From Haemophilus parainfluenzae (GTDB lineage Bacteria; Pseudomonadota; Gammaproteobacteria; Enterobacterales; Pasteurellaceae): a stretch of DNA of 64,000 nt. The notes beneath the pieces are model-generated. The model searched no databases. It saw only the letters and a list, made by a program, of their open reading frames with translations, and had not been told where the DNA came from. The stretch is from assembly GCF_003253005.1 (NCBI RefSeq), contig NZ_QEPZ01000002.1:124001-188000 (forward strand). Direction: 5' to 3'. Each line of letters opens with the position of its first letter. Within the stretch, counting starts at the first letter, position 1. The position numbers and the translations under genes were made by a program. This document shows, one piece after another, positions 9,638-18,811 of the stretch.

Positions 9638-10426
9638 TTATTCTTCGCCTAATTCGCCCATTGCAGTGATGCTAAAACCTGCATCTACGTGAACGATTTC
9701 ACCGGTAATACCTGATGCTAAATCAGAACATAAGAATGCTGCTGAGTTGCCCACATCTTCGATAGTGACAGTGCGGCGTAATGCTGCGGTTTTCTCAAAT
9801 GCAGAAAGCATTTTCTTGAAGTTTTTAATACCTGATGCTGCTAAGGTACGGATTGGACCCGCAGAAATCGCATTCACACGAATACCTTCTTTACCTAAAT
9901 CAGCTGCCATCACGCGAGTTGCCGCTTCAAGAGACGCCTTCGCTAAACACATGACGTTGTAGTTAGGAATTGCGCGCTCAGCACCTAAGTAAGAAAGGGT
10001 TAATAACGCTGCATTTGGATTTAAGTAAGGACGTGCCGCTTGTGCCATTGCAACGAAACTGAATGCACTGATGTCGTGAGCAATACGGTAGCCTTCACGA
10101 GTTGCTGCGTTTACGTAATCACCATCTAATTGATCGCCTGGTGCGAATGCGATAGCGTGTACGAAACCATCAAATTTTTCCCAACGTTTGCTTAATTCAG
10201 CAAAGCAGTTTTGGATGCTTTCATCGGTCGCTACGTCTAAAGGTAATACGATGTCAGAACCAAATTCTTTTGCAAATTCTTCTACGCGTGGTTGTAATTT
10301 ATCGTTTAAATAAGTGAAAGCAAGTTCAGCGCCTTGTTCTTTCATTGCTTTTGCGATCCCGTAAGCAATAGAACGGTTGCTTGCAAGACCTGCCACTAAA
10401 ATACGTTTACCAGTTAAGAAACCCAT
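9638..10426 (-). CDS. fabI: Enoyl-[acyl-carrier-protein] reductase (NADH)
   Basis: This 262-residue short-chain dehydrogenase carries the FabI pattern: an N-terminal nucleotide loop [13 protein letters not shown], and catalytic Tyr156 and Lys163 (YNVMCLAK) with Tyr146 before them. It performs the last reduction of each fatty-acid elongation cycle and is the target of triclosan-type inhibitors. Length equals E. coli FabI. It lies between rnb and a Nif3-family gene, all on the minus strand, but has its own terminator. Confidence 0.96.
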   Translation of the reverse strand: MGFLTGKRILVAGLASNRSIAYGIAKAMKEQGAELAFTYLNDKLQPRVEEFAKEFGSDIVLPLDVATDESIQNCFAELSKRWEKFDGFVHAIAFAPGDQLDGDYVNAATREGYRIAHDISAFSFVAMAQAARPYLNPNAALLTLSYLGAERAIPNYNVMCLAKASLEAATRVMAADLGKEGIRVNAISAGPIRTLAASGIKNFKKMLSAFEKTAALRRTVTIEDVGNSAAFLCSDLASGITGEIVHVDAGFSITAMGELGEE

Positions 10427-10511
10427 ATTTTTTCCTATGTTTGAGTTAAAAAAATCGACAAGATTATACTTGTTTTGTGTGCTTTCGGCAATTAATCACA
10501 CGTTGTACCAG

Positions 10512-11267
10512 TTAGGCCGGATTATCAATATCTTTAAATTCTACATCCAGACCATATTCCGTTGCCAACCATTCACCTAATGCTTTGATACCATAGCGTT
10601 CAGTCGCATGATGACCCGCCGCAAAGAAATGAATACCTTGCTCACGAGCAGAGTGAATTGTTTGCTCCGAAACCTCACCGGTAATAAAGGCATCACAACC
10701 TTGTGCTGCAGCTAAATCAATATAGCCTTGTCCGCCACCGGTACAAATGCCAATTTTACGGATTAAGTGCGGTCCATTTTCGATGCAAATTAACGGTTTG
10801 CGTTGAAGCACTTGTTCAATACGTTGTGCAAATTCTTCAGCGGTAATGGGATCTTTTAATGTTCCCCAAACAGGAATGCTGGTTGTGCTATTTTCTAAAG
10901 GTTGAAGATCGCCAATCCCTAATAACTGAGCAAGTTTTGCATTGTTGCCTAATTCTGGGTGAACATCCAGAGGCAAGTGGTAGCCGTATAAATTAACGTC
11001 ATTCACAAGCAGGGTTTTGATACGTTTGCCTTTCATGCCACGAATACAAGGGTTTTCACTTTTCCAAAAATAGCCGTGGTGGACAAGTACCGCATCAGCT
11101 TGTTTTGCAACAGCATAATCAATTAGTGCTTGGCTTGCGGTGACACCCGTAATGATCTTTTTGATCTCCGCTTTGCCTTCTACTTGCAAACCGTTAGGCG
11201 CGTAATCGTTAATTCTGTCTGTGCTAAGTTTTTCGTTTAGTAAACGTTCAAGTTCTAGATTGTTCAT
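10512..11267 (-). CDS. Nif3-like dinuclear metal-centre protein (YbgI family)
   Basis: This 251-residue member of the NIF3/DUF34 family has the metal-ligand His pairs of the fold: LVHHGYFW near residue 63 and the late HFFAAGHHATERYG segment. The family forms hexameric rings with two metals per subunit. It is often labelled GTP cyclohydrolase 1 type 2, but the cellular role is unresolved. No operon partner is obvious here; fabI lies 85 bp downstream. Confidence 0.85.
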   Translation of the reverse strand: MNNLELERLLNEKLSTDRINDYAPNGLQVEGKAEIKKIITGVTASQALIDYAVAKQADAVLVHHGYFWKSENPCIRGMKGKRIKTLLVNDVNLYGYHLPLDVHPELGNNAKLAQLLGIGDLQPLENSTTSIPVWGTLKDPITAEEFAQRIEQVLQRKPLICIENGPHLIRKIGICTGGGQGYIDLAAAQGCDAFITGEVSEQTIHSAREQGIHFFAAGHHATERYGIKALGEWLATEYGLDVEFKDIDNPA

Positions 11268-11312
11268 GATTTCTAAGAAAAAAGAAAAAGGTGAGATATG
11301 GTAAGAGATTTC

Positions 11313-11398
11313 AAAAAAAATGGCTAGTGCAAAAGGAGTGGGGGGAATGCACTAGCCAGTAGTGTGTTTGTCATAACACAAGTTTACTATCTAAAACG
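11313..11398 (-). ncRNA. Candidate small RNA with a C-rich terminator loop
   Basis: On the minus strand a consensus promoter (11405-11432) would start an RNA near 11398. The transcript forms a first hairpin from TGTGTT/AACACA, then a perfect 10-bp stem GGCTAGTGCA/TGCACTAGCC (11322-11331 with 11348-11357) followed by eight U. The 16-base loop of that stem reads UUCCCCCCACUCCUUU, complementary to Shine-Dalgarno sequence. There is no convincing open reading frame. The lpxL terminator lies just upstream, so this is not the lpxL 3' end. I do not recognise it as a named sRNA. Confidence 0.6.
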
Positions 11399-11404
11399 AG
11401 ACTC

Positions 11405-11432
11405 ATTATATATTTAATTATATAAAGATCAA
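11405..11432 (-). promoter_or_regulatory. Promoter of the candidate sRNA
   Basis: On the minus strand TTGATC (11432-11427), a 16-bp AT-only spacer and a perfect TATAAT (11410-11405) are read. It points away from lpxL into a gap without genes. Confidence 0.6.
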
Positions 11433-11436
11433 GAAA

Positions 11437-11463
11437 AAAATAAGGAAAACTTTCCTTATTTTT
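11437..11463 (-). terminator. Terminator of lpxL
   Basis: An AATAAGGAAA/TTTCCTTATT hairpin lies about 50 bp past the lpxL stop and runs into seven T on the minus strand. Its symmetry may allow termination in both directions. Confidence 0.6.
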
Positions 11464-11510
11464 CGATATGTCGTTTTAGCATTCAAAAACAGATGAAAAA
11501 TCAACCGCAC

Positions 11511-12446
11511 TTATGAGTATAAACTCGGCTCATCTTCAGTTGGACGGGTTTTAAATCGGCGATGTAGCCACATGTATTGTTCCACACCTTTTAAGATTTC
11601 TTTTTCCACGACTTTATTCATTCTTGTAGCGATCGCCGTTTCATCTGAAAGATCAGAAAAATCCACTGGAGGAGAAATACTGACCGTATAGCCTGAACCA
11701 TCTTTATTACGCAATGGGGCAAAAGGCACGACTTTACAATTTGGTGCGGATTTAAGTAGATAGTAACTCCCCATCGTGGTTGCCGCTTCTTGTACAGCAA
11801 AGAACGGTACAAATACGGCATTTTTTCTGCCGTAATCATGATCAGGGGCATACCAAATGGTTTCACCTTTGCGTAAAGCTTTGAACATTCCACGTAGATC
11901 TTTTCGGTTCAGCATATCTTTATTTGAACGTAAGCGACCTTTAATTTGTAACCAGTCCAGTACAGGATTGTCATTTGGACGATAAACACCTATTCCAGGA
12001 TGATGTAAGCCCACAATACGGGCGCCTAACTCAAGAGTGAGGAAATGAACACCCACAAAGATAATGCCGTCTTGAGCATTTTCTTTTAAATAATTTAAGC
12101 CTTCAATTTTTGACCATTTTTTAATGCGCGCATCAGACCAAAACCACGCCATGCCGGTTTCAATAATCGCCATACCAACAGCACGCAAGTTTTCTTGCAA
12201 AATGGCTTCACGTTCTTGCTCGGGCATTTCTGGGAAGCAGAGCTCAAGATTTCGGCGAGCAATCGCTGCACGACGTTTTCCCACTTTTAGTTTTGAGAAA
12301 AGCCAGCCTAAGCCGTTGCCGATGTGACGTAAAATTGGATAGGGAAGTAACAAAAGGCTTCGCCAAATCGCCACACCAAGCCAAAAGCCCCAGTATTTAG
12401 GTGCAAGAAAGTGAGGTTGAAATTGAGGGAGTTTTTCGTTTTTCAT
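11511..12446 (-). CDS. lpxL: Lipid A lauroyl acyltransferase (HtrB/LpxL)
   Basis: This 311-residue inner-membrane acyltransferase of the LpxL/LpxM family adds a secondary acyl chain to Kdo2-lipid IVA. An N-terminal membrane anchor (about 18-45) precedes the catalytic HFLTLE motif (H-x4-E) near residue 134. In H. influenzae this gene is htrB, beside rfaE, as here, where hldE diverges from it; both act in lipooligosaccharide synthesis. An ACCGCACTT uptake core overlaps its stop codon. Confidence 0.92.
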   Translation of the reverse strand: MKNEKLPQFQPHFLAPKYWGFWLGVAIWRSLLLLPYPILRHIGNGLGWLFSKLKVGKRRAAIARRNLELCFPEMPEQEREAILQENLRAVGMAIIETGMAWFWSDARIKKWSKIEGLNYLKENAQDGIIFVGVHFLTLELGARIVGLHHPGIGVYRPNDNPVLDWLQIKGRLRSNKDMLNRKDLRGMFKALRKGETIWYAPDHDYGRKNAVFVPFFAVQEAATTMGSYYLLKSAPNCKVVPFAPLRNKDGSGYTVSISPPVDFSDLSDETAIATRMNKVVEKEILKGVEQYMWLHRRFKTRPTEDEPSLYS

Positions 12447-12543
12447 AATTCTTTTCTGGTTAGTTCGGCGTGTAGTTTATCGCAAATTTGAGTTGTGGTA
12501 AAATTGCACCAAATTTTTATTATTCCAACAGAGAGATTTCAAA

Positions 12544-13974
12544 ATGGCTCAATATTCTGCCAATTTTAATCAAGCGAAAGTATTAGTGTTAGGCGATGTC
12601 ATGCTTGACCGTTACTGGTTTGGTGCAACTAATCGTATTTCGCCAGAAGCACCGGTTCCTGTGGTTCGCGTACAAAATAACGAAGAACGCGCAGGTGGTG
12701 CAGCAAACGTGGCGATGAATATTGCTTCTCTTAATGTACCCGTACAAATTTTGGGCTTAATTGGTCAGGATGAAACAGGTTCTGCCTTAACGAATTTATT
12801 ACAGCATCAAAAAATTGATTGTAATTTTGTGGCATTGGATTCTCACCCAACTATTACGAAATTACGTATTTTATCCCGCCATCAACAGTTACTTCGTTTG
12901 GATTTCGAAGAAGATTTCCAAAACGTAGAATGCCAAGAGTTGCTAGCGAAATTAGAAGTTGAAGTGAAAAATTTCGGTGCGTTAGTGCTTTCGGATTACG
13001 GTAAAGGCACGTTAAAAGATGTGCAAAAGATGATCCAAATTGCACGCAAAGCGAACGTGCCCGTGTTGATCGATCCAAAAGGCACGGATTTTGAGCGTTA
13101 TCGTGGTGCGACTTTACTGACACCAAATATGTCAGAGTTTGAAGTGGTGGTAGGTAAATGCAGTTCTGAAGAAGAAATCATTGAGAAAGGTTTAAAATTA
13201 ATTTCAGACATAGAATTGACCGCACTTTTAGTGACGCGCTCTGAAAAAGGCATGACATTACTTCGTCCAAATCAAGAACCATTCCATTTACCAACGCTTG
13301 CAAAAGAAGTGTTTGATGTAACGGGGGCAGGCGATACCGTAATCAGTGTATTAGCAACCGCACTTGCAGATGGTCGTTCTTTTGAAGAATCTTGCTACTT
13401 AGCCAATGTGGCGGCAGGTATTGTGGTCGGTAAATTGGGAACATCAACCGTTTCTACTGTGGAATTAGAGAATGCAATCCATGGCCGTTCTGAAACAGGT
13501 TTCGGTATTATGTCAGAAAGCCAATTAAAAACTGCAGTAGCTCATGCTAAAGCGCGCGGTGAGAAAATTGTGATGACAAACGGTTGTTTTGATATTCTTC
13601 ACCCTGGCCATGTGTCTTATTTAGAAAATGCTCGCAAACTTGGCGATCGTTTAATTGTTGCCGTGAATACGGATGATTCAGTCAAACGCTTAAAAGGTGA
13701 AAATCGTCCAATTAACAATCTGAATGCACGTATGGCAGTATTGGCTGGTTTAGCTTCAGTGGATTGGGTGGTCTCTTTTGATGAAGATACACCACAACGT
13801 TTAATCGGCGATATTTTACCGGATTTATTGGTAAAAGGTGGCGATTACAAACCAGAAGAGATTGCTGGCAGTAAAGAAGTATGGGCGAACGGCGGTGATG
13901 TTCTCGTATTGAATTTCGAAAATGGCTGTTCAACTACAAACGTAATTGAAAAAATTAAAGCGCTGAAAGATTAA
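12544..13974 (+). CDS. hldE: Bifunctional heptose-7-phosphate kinase / heptose-1-phosphate adenylyltransferase
   Basis: This 476-residue fusion is the normal gammaproteobacterial HldE (RfaE). Residues 1 to about 320 are a PfkB-family kinase (GGAANVAMN, and [11 protein letters not shown] at the active site). Residues about 345-476 are a cytidylyltransferase-like domain with [19 protein letters not shown] (HxGH). It makes ADP-heptose for the lipooligosaccharide inner core. It diverges from lpxL, giving a two-gene endotoxin locus. An internal ACCGCACTT uptake core is present. Confidence 0.96.
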   Translation: MAQYSANFNQAKVLVLGDVMLDRYWFGATNRISPEAPVPVVRVQNNEERAGGAANVAMNIASLNVPVQILGLIGQDETGSALTNLLQHQKIDCNFVALDSHPTITKLRILSRHQQLLRLDFEEDFQNVECQELLAKLEVEVKNFGALVLSDYGKGTLKDVQKMIQIARKANVPVLIDPKGTDFERYRGATLLTPNMSEFEVVVGKCSSEEEIIEKGLKLISDIELTALLVTRSEKGMTLLRPNQEPFHLPTLAKEVFDVTGAGDTVISVLATALADGRSFEESCYLANVAAGIVVGKLGTSTVSTVELENAIHGRSETGFGIMSESQLKTAVAHAKARGEKIVMTNGCFDILHPGHVSYLENARKLGDRLIVAVNTDDSVKRLKGENRPINNLNARMAVLAGLASVDWVVSFDEDTPQRLIGDILPDLLVKGGDYKPEEIAGSKEVWANGGDVLVLNFENGCSTTNVIEKIKALKD

Positions 13975-14043
13975 TTTATTAAGGAATGAGTAGAATAAAG
14001 CTTGCCTTTATCCTGCTCAATCGTTAAAATTCAGGCTCCTTGT

Positions 14044-14070
14044 CATCGCTGAGTTAGAGATCGGCGAATG
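14044..14070 (+). promoter_or_regulatory. Possible rpsO leader hairpin
   Basis: TCGCTGA (14046-14052) and TCGGCGA (14061-14067) form a 7-bp stem with one wobble, extendable by CAT/ATG with a bulge, about 35 bases before the rpsO start. In E. coli, S15 represses its own mRNA through a leader structure; this hairpin could be the counterpart. Confidence 0.3.
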
Positions 14071-14104
14071 ATGTATTAATAACACTACCTTTTAGGAGTA
14101 AAAA

Positions 14105-14374
14105 ATGTCTCTAAGTACTGAAAAAAAAGCAGCAATCGTTGCTGAATTTGGTCGCGATGCGAAAGATACTGGTTCTTCTGAAGTTCAAATCGCATTATTA
14201 ACTGCACAAATCAACCACTTACAAGCTCACTTTGCTGAGCACAAAAAAGACCACCATGGTCGTCGTGGTTTATTACGTATGGTTTCTCGTCGTCGTAAAC
14301 TTTTAGACTACTTAAAACGTACTGATCTTGCTTTATACCAAAGCACTATCGCTCGTTTAGGTTTACGTCGCTAA
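14105..14374 (+). CDS. rpsO: 30S ribosomal protein S15
   Basis: This 89-residue protein matches S15 at standard length, with [14 protein letters not shown], the [12 protein letters not shown] rRNA-binding turn and a closing LIARLGLRR-type tail. It binds the 16S rRNA central domain early in assembly. A strong Shine-Dalgarno (TAGGAG) precedes it. It stands alone here; in E. coli it is followed by pnp, which is absent. Confidence 0.97.
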   Translation: MSLSTEKKAAIVAEFGRDAKDTGSSEVQIALLTAQINHLQAHFAEHKKDHHGRRGLLRMVSRRRKLLDYLKRTDLALYQSTIARLGLRR

Positions 14375-14396
14375 TTTTTATTACGATAGTAAAAAT

Positions 14397-14430
14397 AAAA
14401 GCCTTCGGATTACCGAGGGCTTTTTTATTT
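14397..14430 (+). terminator. Terminator of rpsO
   Basis: GCCTTCGG/CCGAGGGC stem with an ATTA loop, followed by TTTTTTATTTT. Confidence 0.85.
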
Positions 14431-14449
14431 TCAGCATATTGGAAAAATA

Positions 14450-14482
14450 AAAAGCGGTCAAAAATTTGACCGCTCTTTTTTA
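14450..14482 (-). terminator. Terminator of prlC
   Basis: AGCGGTCA/TGACCGCT arms flanked by A-tracts and T-tracts on either side can stop transcription in both directions, between convergent rpsO and prlC. The arms resemble an uptake signal but lack the full core. Confidence 0.75.
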
Positions 14483-14487
14483 GTTCA

Positions 14488-16527
14488 TTAGTTTGCAATG
14501 CCTTTATGACGAAGCAATGCGTCTAGTTGAGGTTCACGTCCACGGAAGCGTTTGAATAATACCATTGGTTCTTCAGAGCCACCGCGAGTGAGAATTTCAT
14601 CTAAGAAGGATTTACCCGTAACTGGATTGAAAATCCCTTCTTCTTCAAAACGAGAGAAGGCATCAGCAGATAGCACTTCAGCCCATAAATAGCTGTAATA
14701 ACCGGCCGCATAACCGCCCGCAAAAATATGGCTAAAGCTATGTGGCGCTCTTGCCCATTCAACACCTTTAATCACGGCAACTTTATCTTTCACAGCTTTT
14801 AAGGTATCAAGCACTTGGTTAGCTTTACCCACTTCAAAAGTATGATGAAGGGTAAAATCAAACAAGCCAAATTCAAGCTGACGTAACACAAACATTGCCG
14901 CTTGATAGTTTTTCGCTTTGAGAAGTTGATTTAATTTTTCTTCTGGCAATGGTTCGTGCGTTTCAAAGTGACCCGAAATAAAATCAAGGGCTTCTTTTTC
15001 CCAACACCAGTTTTCCATAAATTGACTTGGAAGTTCTACCGCATCCCAAGGTACACCATTGATACCCGCAACATCTGGCACATCAACTTTGGTGAGCATA
15101 TGGTGAATACCATGACCAAACTCGTGGAATAGAGTGGTGACTTCATCATGGGTGAATAGCGCAGGTTTATCACCAATAGGCGCGTTGAAGTTACACGTTA
15201 AATAGGCAACTGGTTTTTGAATTGAACCGTCGGCATTGCGTTTTCTGCCGATACAATCATCCATCCATGCGCCGCCACGTTTATTTTCACGCGCATAAAG
15301 ATCGAGATAGAAACTGCCACGTACTTCATCGTTTTCATCAATTAAATCAAAGAAACGTACATCTTTGTGCCAAGTATCTACACCAAAACGTTCAACTGCA
15401 CGAATATTAAAAATACGTTTAATTAATTCAAATAAACCCGAAATAACGCGATCTTCAGGGAAATAAGGACGAAGTTCTTCGTCATTGATCGCATATAAAT
15501 GTTGTTTTTGTTTTTCAGAATAGAAACTGATATCCCAAGGCGCAAGTTCAGTGACGCCAAATTCTTTTTCACAATAAGCTTTGAGTTCAGCTAATTCTTT
15601 CTCACCTTGTGCTTTTGAACGATCCGCAAGGTTATTTAAGAAGTCTAACACTTGTTGTGAATTCTCTGCCATTTTGGTAGCAAGTGAGCGTTCAGTATAG
15701 GTATTGAAACCTAGCAATTTAGCTAATTCCACGCGTAACGTCATGATTTCTTCAATAATCGCCGTATTATCCCATTTACCTGCGTTTGGACCTTGATCAG
15801 AAGCGCGAGTCGCATAAGCACGATACATTTCTTCGCGTAATGCTGCATTTTCACAATAGGTCATGATTGGCAAATAACTTGGGATTTCTAACGTAAAGCG
15901 ATAGCCTTTCAAGCCCTTACTTTCTGCAGATTGTTTTGCAGCAAGTAATGCTGATTCAGGAAGACCCGCTAATTCACTTTCATCTTCAATGACTTTTTCC
16001 CAGCCCATGGTGGCATCGAGTACATTATTACTAAATTGTGAGCTTAATTCAGATAAGCGAGCAACAATCTCTCCATAACGTTTTTGTTTTTCTTCGGATA
16101 AACCGATACCTGAAAGTTCAAAATCACGTAATGCGTTTTCAATGGCTTTCTTTTGTGCGACTGAATAAGTCGCAAATTCAGGGCTATTTTTTAAGGCTAA
16201 ATAGGCATTGTATAACCCTTCGTGTTGGCCTACCCAAGTACTGTATTCAGAGAGTAGTGGTAAGCAAGCTTGGTACGCATCACGTAATTCAGGGCTGTTT
16301 TTAACTGAATTTAAATGGGAGATTGGTGACCAAGCACGGCTTAAGTGCTCGCCTGCTTCAGAAAGCGGTTCAATAAAGTTTTCCCAAGTAAAGTGCGGTT
16401 GTTTTAGCACTTGTTCTATAGCTTGACGATTTTCTTCGATAAGTTTTTCAATTGCTGGTTGAATGTGTTCCGGTTTGATTTGAGAAAACGGAGGTAAGCC
16501 TTCAATATGAAGTAATGGATTAGACAT
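14488..16527 (-). CDS. prlC: Oligopeptidase A
   Basis: This 679-residue M3-family zinc metallopeptidase has the HEFGHGIHH (HExxH) motif near residue 470 and a late third-ligand region. It digests short cytoplasmic peptides, including cleaved signal peptides. Length and N-terminus (MSNPLLHIEGLPPFSQI) match the family. It is a single-gene transcription unit, divergent from ybaN. Confidence 0.95.
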   Translation of the reverse strand: MSNPLLHIEGLPPFSQIKPEHIQPAIEKLIEENRQAIEQVLKQPHFTWENFIEPLSEAGEHLSRAWSPISHLNSVKNSPELRDAYQACLPLLSEYSTWVGQHEGLYNAYLALKNSPEFATYSVAQKKAIENALRDFELSGIGLSEEKQKRYGEIVARLSELSSQFSNNVLDATMGWEKVIEDESELAGLPESALLAAKQSAESKGLKGYRFTLEIPSYLPIMTYCENAALREEMYRAYATRASDQGPNAGKWDNTAIIEEIMTLRVELAKLLGFNTYTERSLATKMAENSQQVLDFLNNLADRSKAQGEKELAELKAYCEKEFGVTELAPWDISFYSEKQKQHLYAINDEELRPYFPEDRVISGLFELIKRIFNIRAVERFGVDTWHKDVRFFDLIDENDEVRGSFYLDLYARENKRGGAWMDDCIGRKRNADGSIQKPVAYLTCNFNAPIGDKPALFTHDEVTTLFHEFGHGIHHMLTKVDVPDVAGINGVPWDAVELPSQFMENWCWEKEALDFISGHFETHEPLPEEKLNQLLKAKNYQAAMFVLRQLEFGLFDFTLHHTFEVGKANQVLDTLKAVKDKVAVIKGVEWARAPHSFSHIFAGGYAAGYYSYLWAEVLSADAFSRFEEEGIFNPVTGKSFLDEILTRGGSEEPMVLFKRFRGREPQLDALLRHKGIAN

Positions 16528-16640
16528 AAATATTCCTTTTGCTAATAGTTTCTTTAATAAATTGCGGCAAATTCTATAATATCAAGGTTGAAAAATCTAA
16601 AAAATCAGTGATAATTGCGTATCACTTTTATTTAGGATTT

Positions 16641-17120
16641 ATGATGGACGGCACTTCCTTTTTTTCTATTATCATTTTTTCTGGCATCATTGCTCTTGCG
16701 ATCGTTGTAGGTGTTGTTTCACTTAAGTTTTTCCCAAAAACGTCTTTAACCAAGGCCGTGTATGTTGTTCTTGGATGCATTTCTTTAATATTAGGTGTTA
16801 TTGGTATTTTTTTACCTATTCTTCCGACAACACCTTTTTTACTGCTTACACTTTATTCTTTTGCGAAAGGTTCTTCTCGTTTAGAACAATGGTTTTTAGG
16901 AACGAAGCTTTATCAAAAGCACCTGAAATCCTTTAATGAACGTCGTGCATTGACGAAAAAAGCAAAAATTTCTATTCTAACCTTTTCAACTACGATGCTT
17001 TTAATTGGCTTTTACTTTACCCCAAGTGTAATGGGTCGAACGATTATTGCCATTTTAATTGCGGTAAAATATTGGTTCTTTTTCTTTTGGATTAAAACAG
17101 AAGACGTTAAAAATGGATAA
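16641..17120 (+). CDS. ybaN: DUF454 (YbaN) family inner-membrane protein
   Basis: This small membrane protein of about 159 residues has a conserved LPILPTTPFLLLTLY segment, the DUF454 hallmark, and three to four transmembrane segments. The open frame extends upstream to 16539, but those codons are uncharacteristic. I take the ATG at 16641 (second ATG at 16644), preceded by AGGA. Function is unknown. It overlaps the next gene by 8 bp, implying translational coupling. Confidence 0.8.
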   Translation: MMDGTSFFSIIIFSGIIALAIVVGVVSLKFFPKTSLTKAVYVVLGCISLILGVIGIFLPILPTTPFLLLTLYSFAKGSSRLEQWFLGTKLYQKHLKSFNERRALTKKAKISILTFSTTMLLIGFYFTPSVMGRTIIAILIAVKYWFFFFWIKTEDVKNG

Positions 17121-18675
17121 TTCTTTCCTTAATTGGCTTAAAAGTGCGGTCATTTTCGGTATCGTTTTTGGATTGAGTGGTTGTGATAAATTAAACAGCC
17201 AGAAATCGATAAACACAGAAACGGATGAGCAACCAACACAAAGCCAGTCTATCAAACAAGAGAATACTTCAAAACTGAACCGTACTTTACTGACTCGGGC
17301 GTTTACTCATCCTCCTTCTTTTGAGCCTTGGTTTGTTCGTTATCCAGAACAAGAGGGCTTATTACGTGATTTGTATGAAGGTTTAACCGCTTATGATCCG
17401 GAAGGGAGAATAGTGCCGGGTATCGCAGAAAGTTGGCAAACAAAAGACAACAAAACCTGGATCTTTACCTTGCGTGAAGGGCTTCGTTGGTCAAATGGCG
17501 ATCCTTTAGTTGCCCAAGATGTCATGCTTTCTTGGCAAGCACTGTCTCAATCAAATAGTCCTTTAAGATCTTATTTAGCTTATCTCAATTTAAAAAATGC
17601 GAAAGGCGTTTTAGAGAAAAATAAACCTTTCAGGAGCTTAGGAATTTATGCGGAAAATGACCGCACTTTACGCATTGAGCTCGATAAAGCAACGCCTTAT
17701 TTACCGGAAATGTTGGCGCATATCAGTCTTGTGCCTCAATATCGCGATCCTGATTCCCCGGTGACAAACGGGGCTTATATGATCGAAAGCGAAAGCGTGA
17801 AAAGCATACACTTAACTAAAAATCCCTATTATTGGCAGAAAAATAATGTGGCTTTTGAGCGTGTAGAATATTTGCCTTTTATCGCCACTAAATTATCTGA
17901 CTTTGATGTGGTGGTTGATGTACCAGAAGTGCACGCTGACCTTCAACATTTCCCACAGCTTTGCAGTTATTTTTATGAATTTAATCTCAACGATCCTAAA
18001 GTTGCTAAGGCCGATGTGCGCAAGGCGATTGCTTCGTTGGTCTCTGTCACCAATATCGTGAATAATGAGATTCCCGCGGCAATTCCGAGTTCGTATTTTT
18101 TACCGAAAGCCATGTTAAATGGCCAAGATTCAAGATGGGAGCCCGTTGTTGCCGAGCAGCTATTGGCTCAAAATAAAATTAATGAAAGACATCCGCTACA
18201 CTTAAATGTGCTTTATGATGAGACGCCATTGCATGTAAATATCGCACAACGTTTAGTCGGGCAATTAACGCAATCAGATATGTTGCGTGTGGATGCACAA
18301 CCAGTCAGTTGGCAAACGTTACAAGCTAAACGTCAAAAAGGTGATTTCCAAGTCATTCGTTCTGGTTGGTGTGCGGACTTTAATCATCCAATGGCATTCT
18401 TGAGTTTGTTCTATTCTAAAAGTCCTGATAATAAAAATGGCTATGCCAATGCGGAATATGACCAACTTTTTGAGCAAGCATTGAAAAGTTTAAATGAAAA
18501 AGAGCGGTCAGAAATTTACTTAAAATTAAGTGAGAAGATCCAACAGGAAAACCTTGCTTTACCGATTTTCCAATACACCACGCCAGTTTATCTTTCTCCA
18601 ACTATTATGGGGGCGAAGAAAAATCCGGTGGGCGTCATTTACAGTAAGGATCTATGGCGAAAAGTTGAAAGCTAA
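17113..18675 (+). CDS. Oligopeptide-binding (OppA/SBP family 5) lipoprotein
   Basis: This 520-residue solute-binding protein has a lipoprotein signal: hydrophobic residues 11-21, then LSGC with the lipid-bearing Cys24. The mature part shows family-5 features (LYEGLTAYDPEGRIVPGIAESW, WIFTLREGLRWSNGDPLVAQDV). It probably captures peptides in the periplasm. H. influenzae has a similar orphan lipoprotein beside prlC, as I remember. No permease or ATPase genes accompany it, so it either shares another transporter or has another role. Confidence 0.85.
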   Translation: MDNSFLNWLKSAVIFGIVFGLSGCDKLNSQKSINTETDEQPTQSQSIKQENTSKLNRTLLTRAFTHPPSFEPWFVRYPEQEGLLRDLYEGLTAYDPEGRIVPGIAESWQTKDNKTWIFTLREGLRWSNGDPLVAQDVMLSWQALSQSNSPLRSYLAYLNLKNAKGVLEKNKPFRSLGIYAENDRTLRIELDKATPYLPEMLAHISLVPQYRDPDSPVTNGAYMIESESVKSIHLTKNPYYWQKNNVAFERVEYLPFIATKLSDFDVVVDVPEVHADLQHFPQLCSYFYEFNLNDPKVAKADVRKAIASLVSVTNIVNNEIPAAIPSSYFLPKAMLNGQDSRWEPVVAEQLLAQNKINERHPLHLNVLYDETPLHVNIAQRLVGQLTQSDMLRVDAQPVSWQTLQAKRQKGDFQVIRSGWCADFNHPMAFLSLFYSKSPDNKNGYANAEYDQLFEQALKSLNEKERSEIYLKLSEKIQQENLALPIFQYTTPVYLSPTIMGAKKNPVGVIYSKDLWRKVES

Positions 18676-18687
18676 AGCTGATTAAGA

Positions 18688-18720
18688 AAGTTGTTCATGA
18701 TGTGGTGAACAACTTTTTTT
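18688..18720 (+). terminator. Terminator of the oligopeptide-binding lipoprotein gene
   Basis: AAGTTGTTCA/TGAACAACTT 10-bp stem followed by seven T. Confidence 0.85.
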
Positions 18721-18752
18721 ATTAAATTTAATAAAAGCGTAGAGTAACACTA

Positions 18753-18780
18753 TTTACTTTTTATTTTTATACGATACAAT
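18753..18780 (+). promoter_or_regulatory. Predicted promoter of merR-aas
   Basis: TTTACT (18753-18758), 16-bp spacer, TACAAT (18775-18780), 31 bp before the MerR-family start codon. Confidence 0.4.
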
Positions 18781-18811
18781 ACACAACAAATCAACCTAGA
18801 GGGAAATCTTT

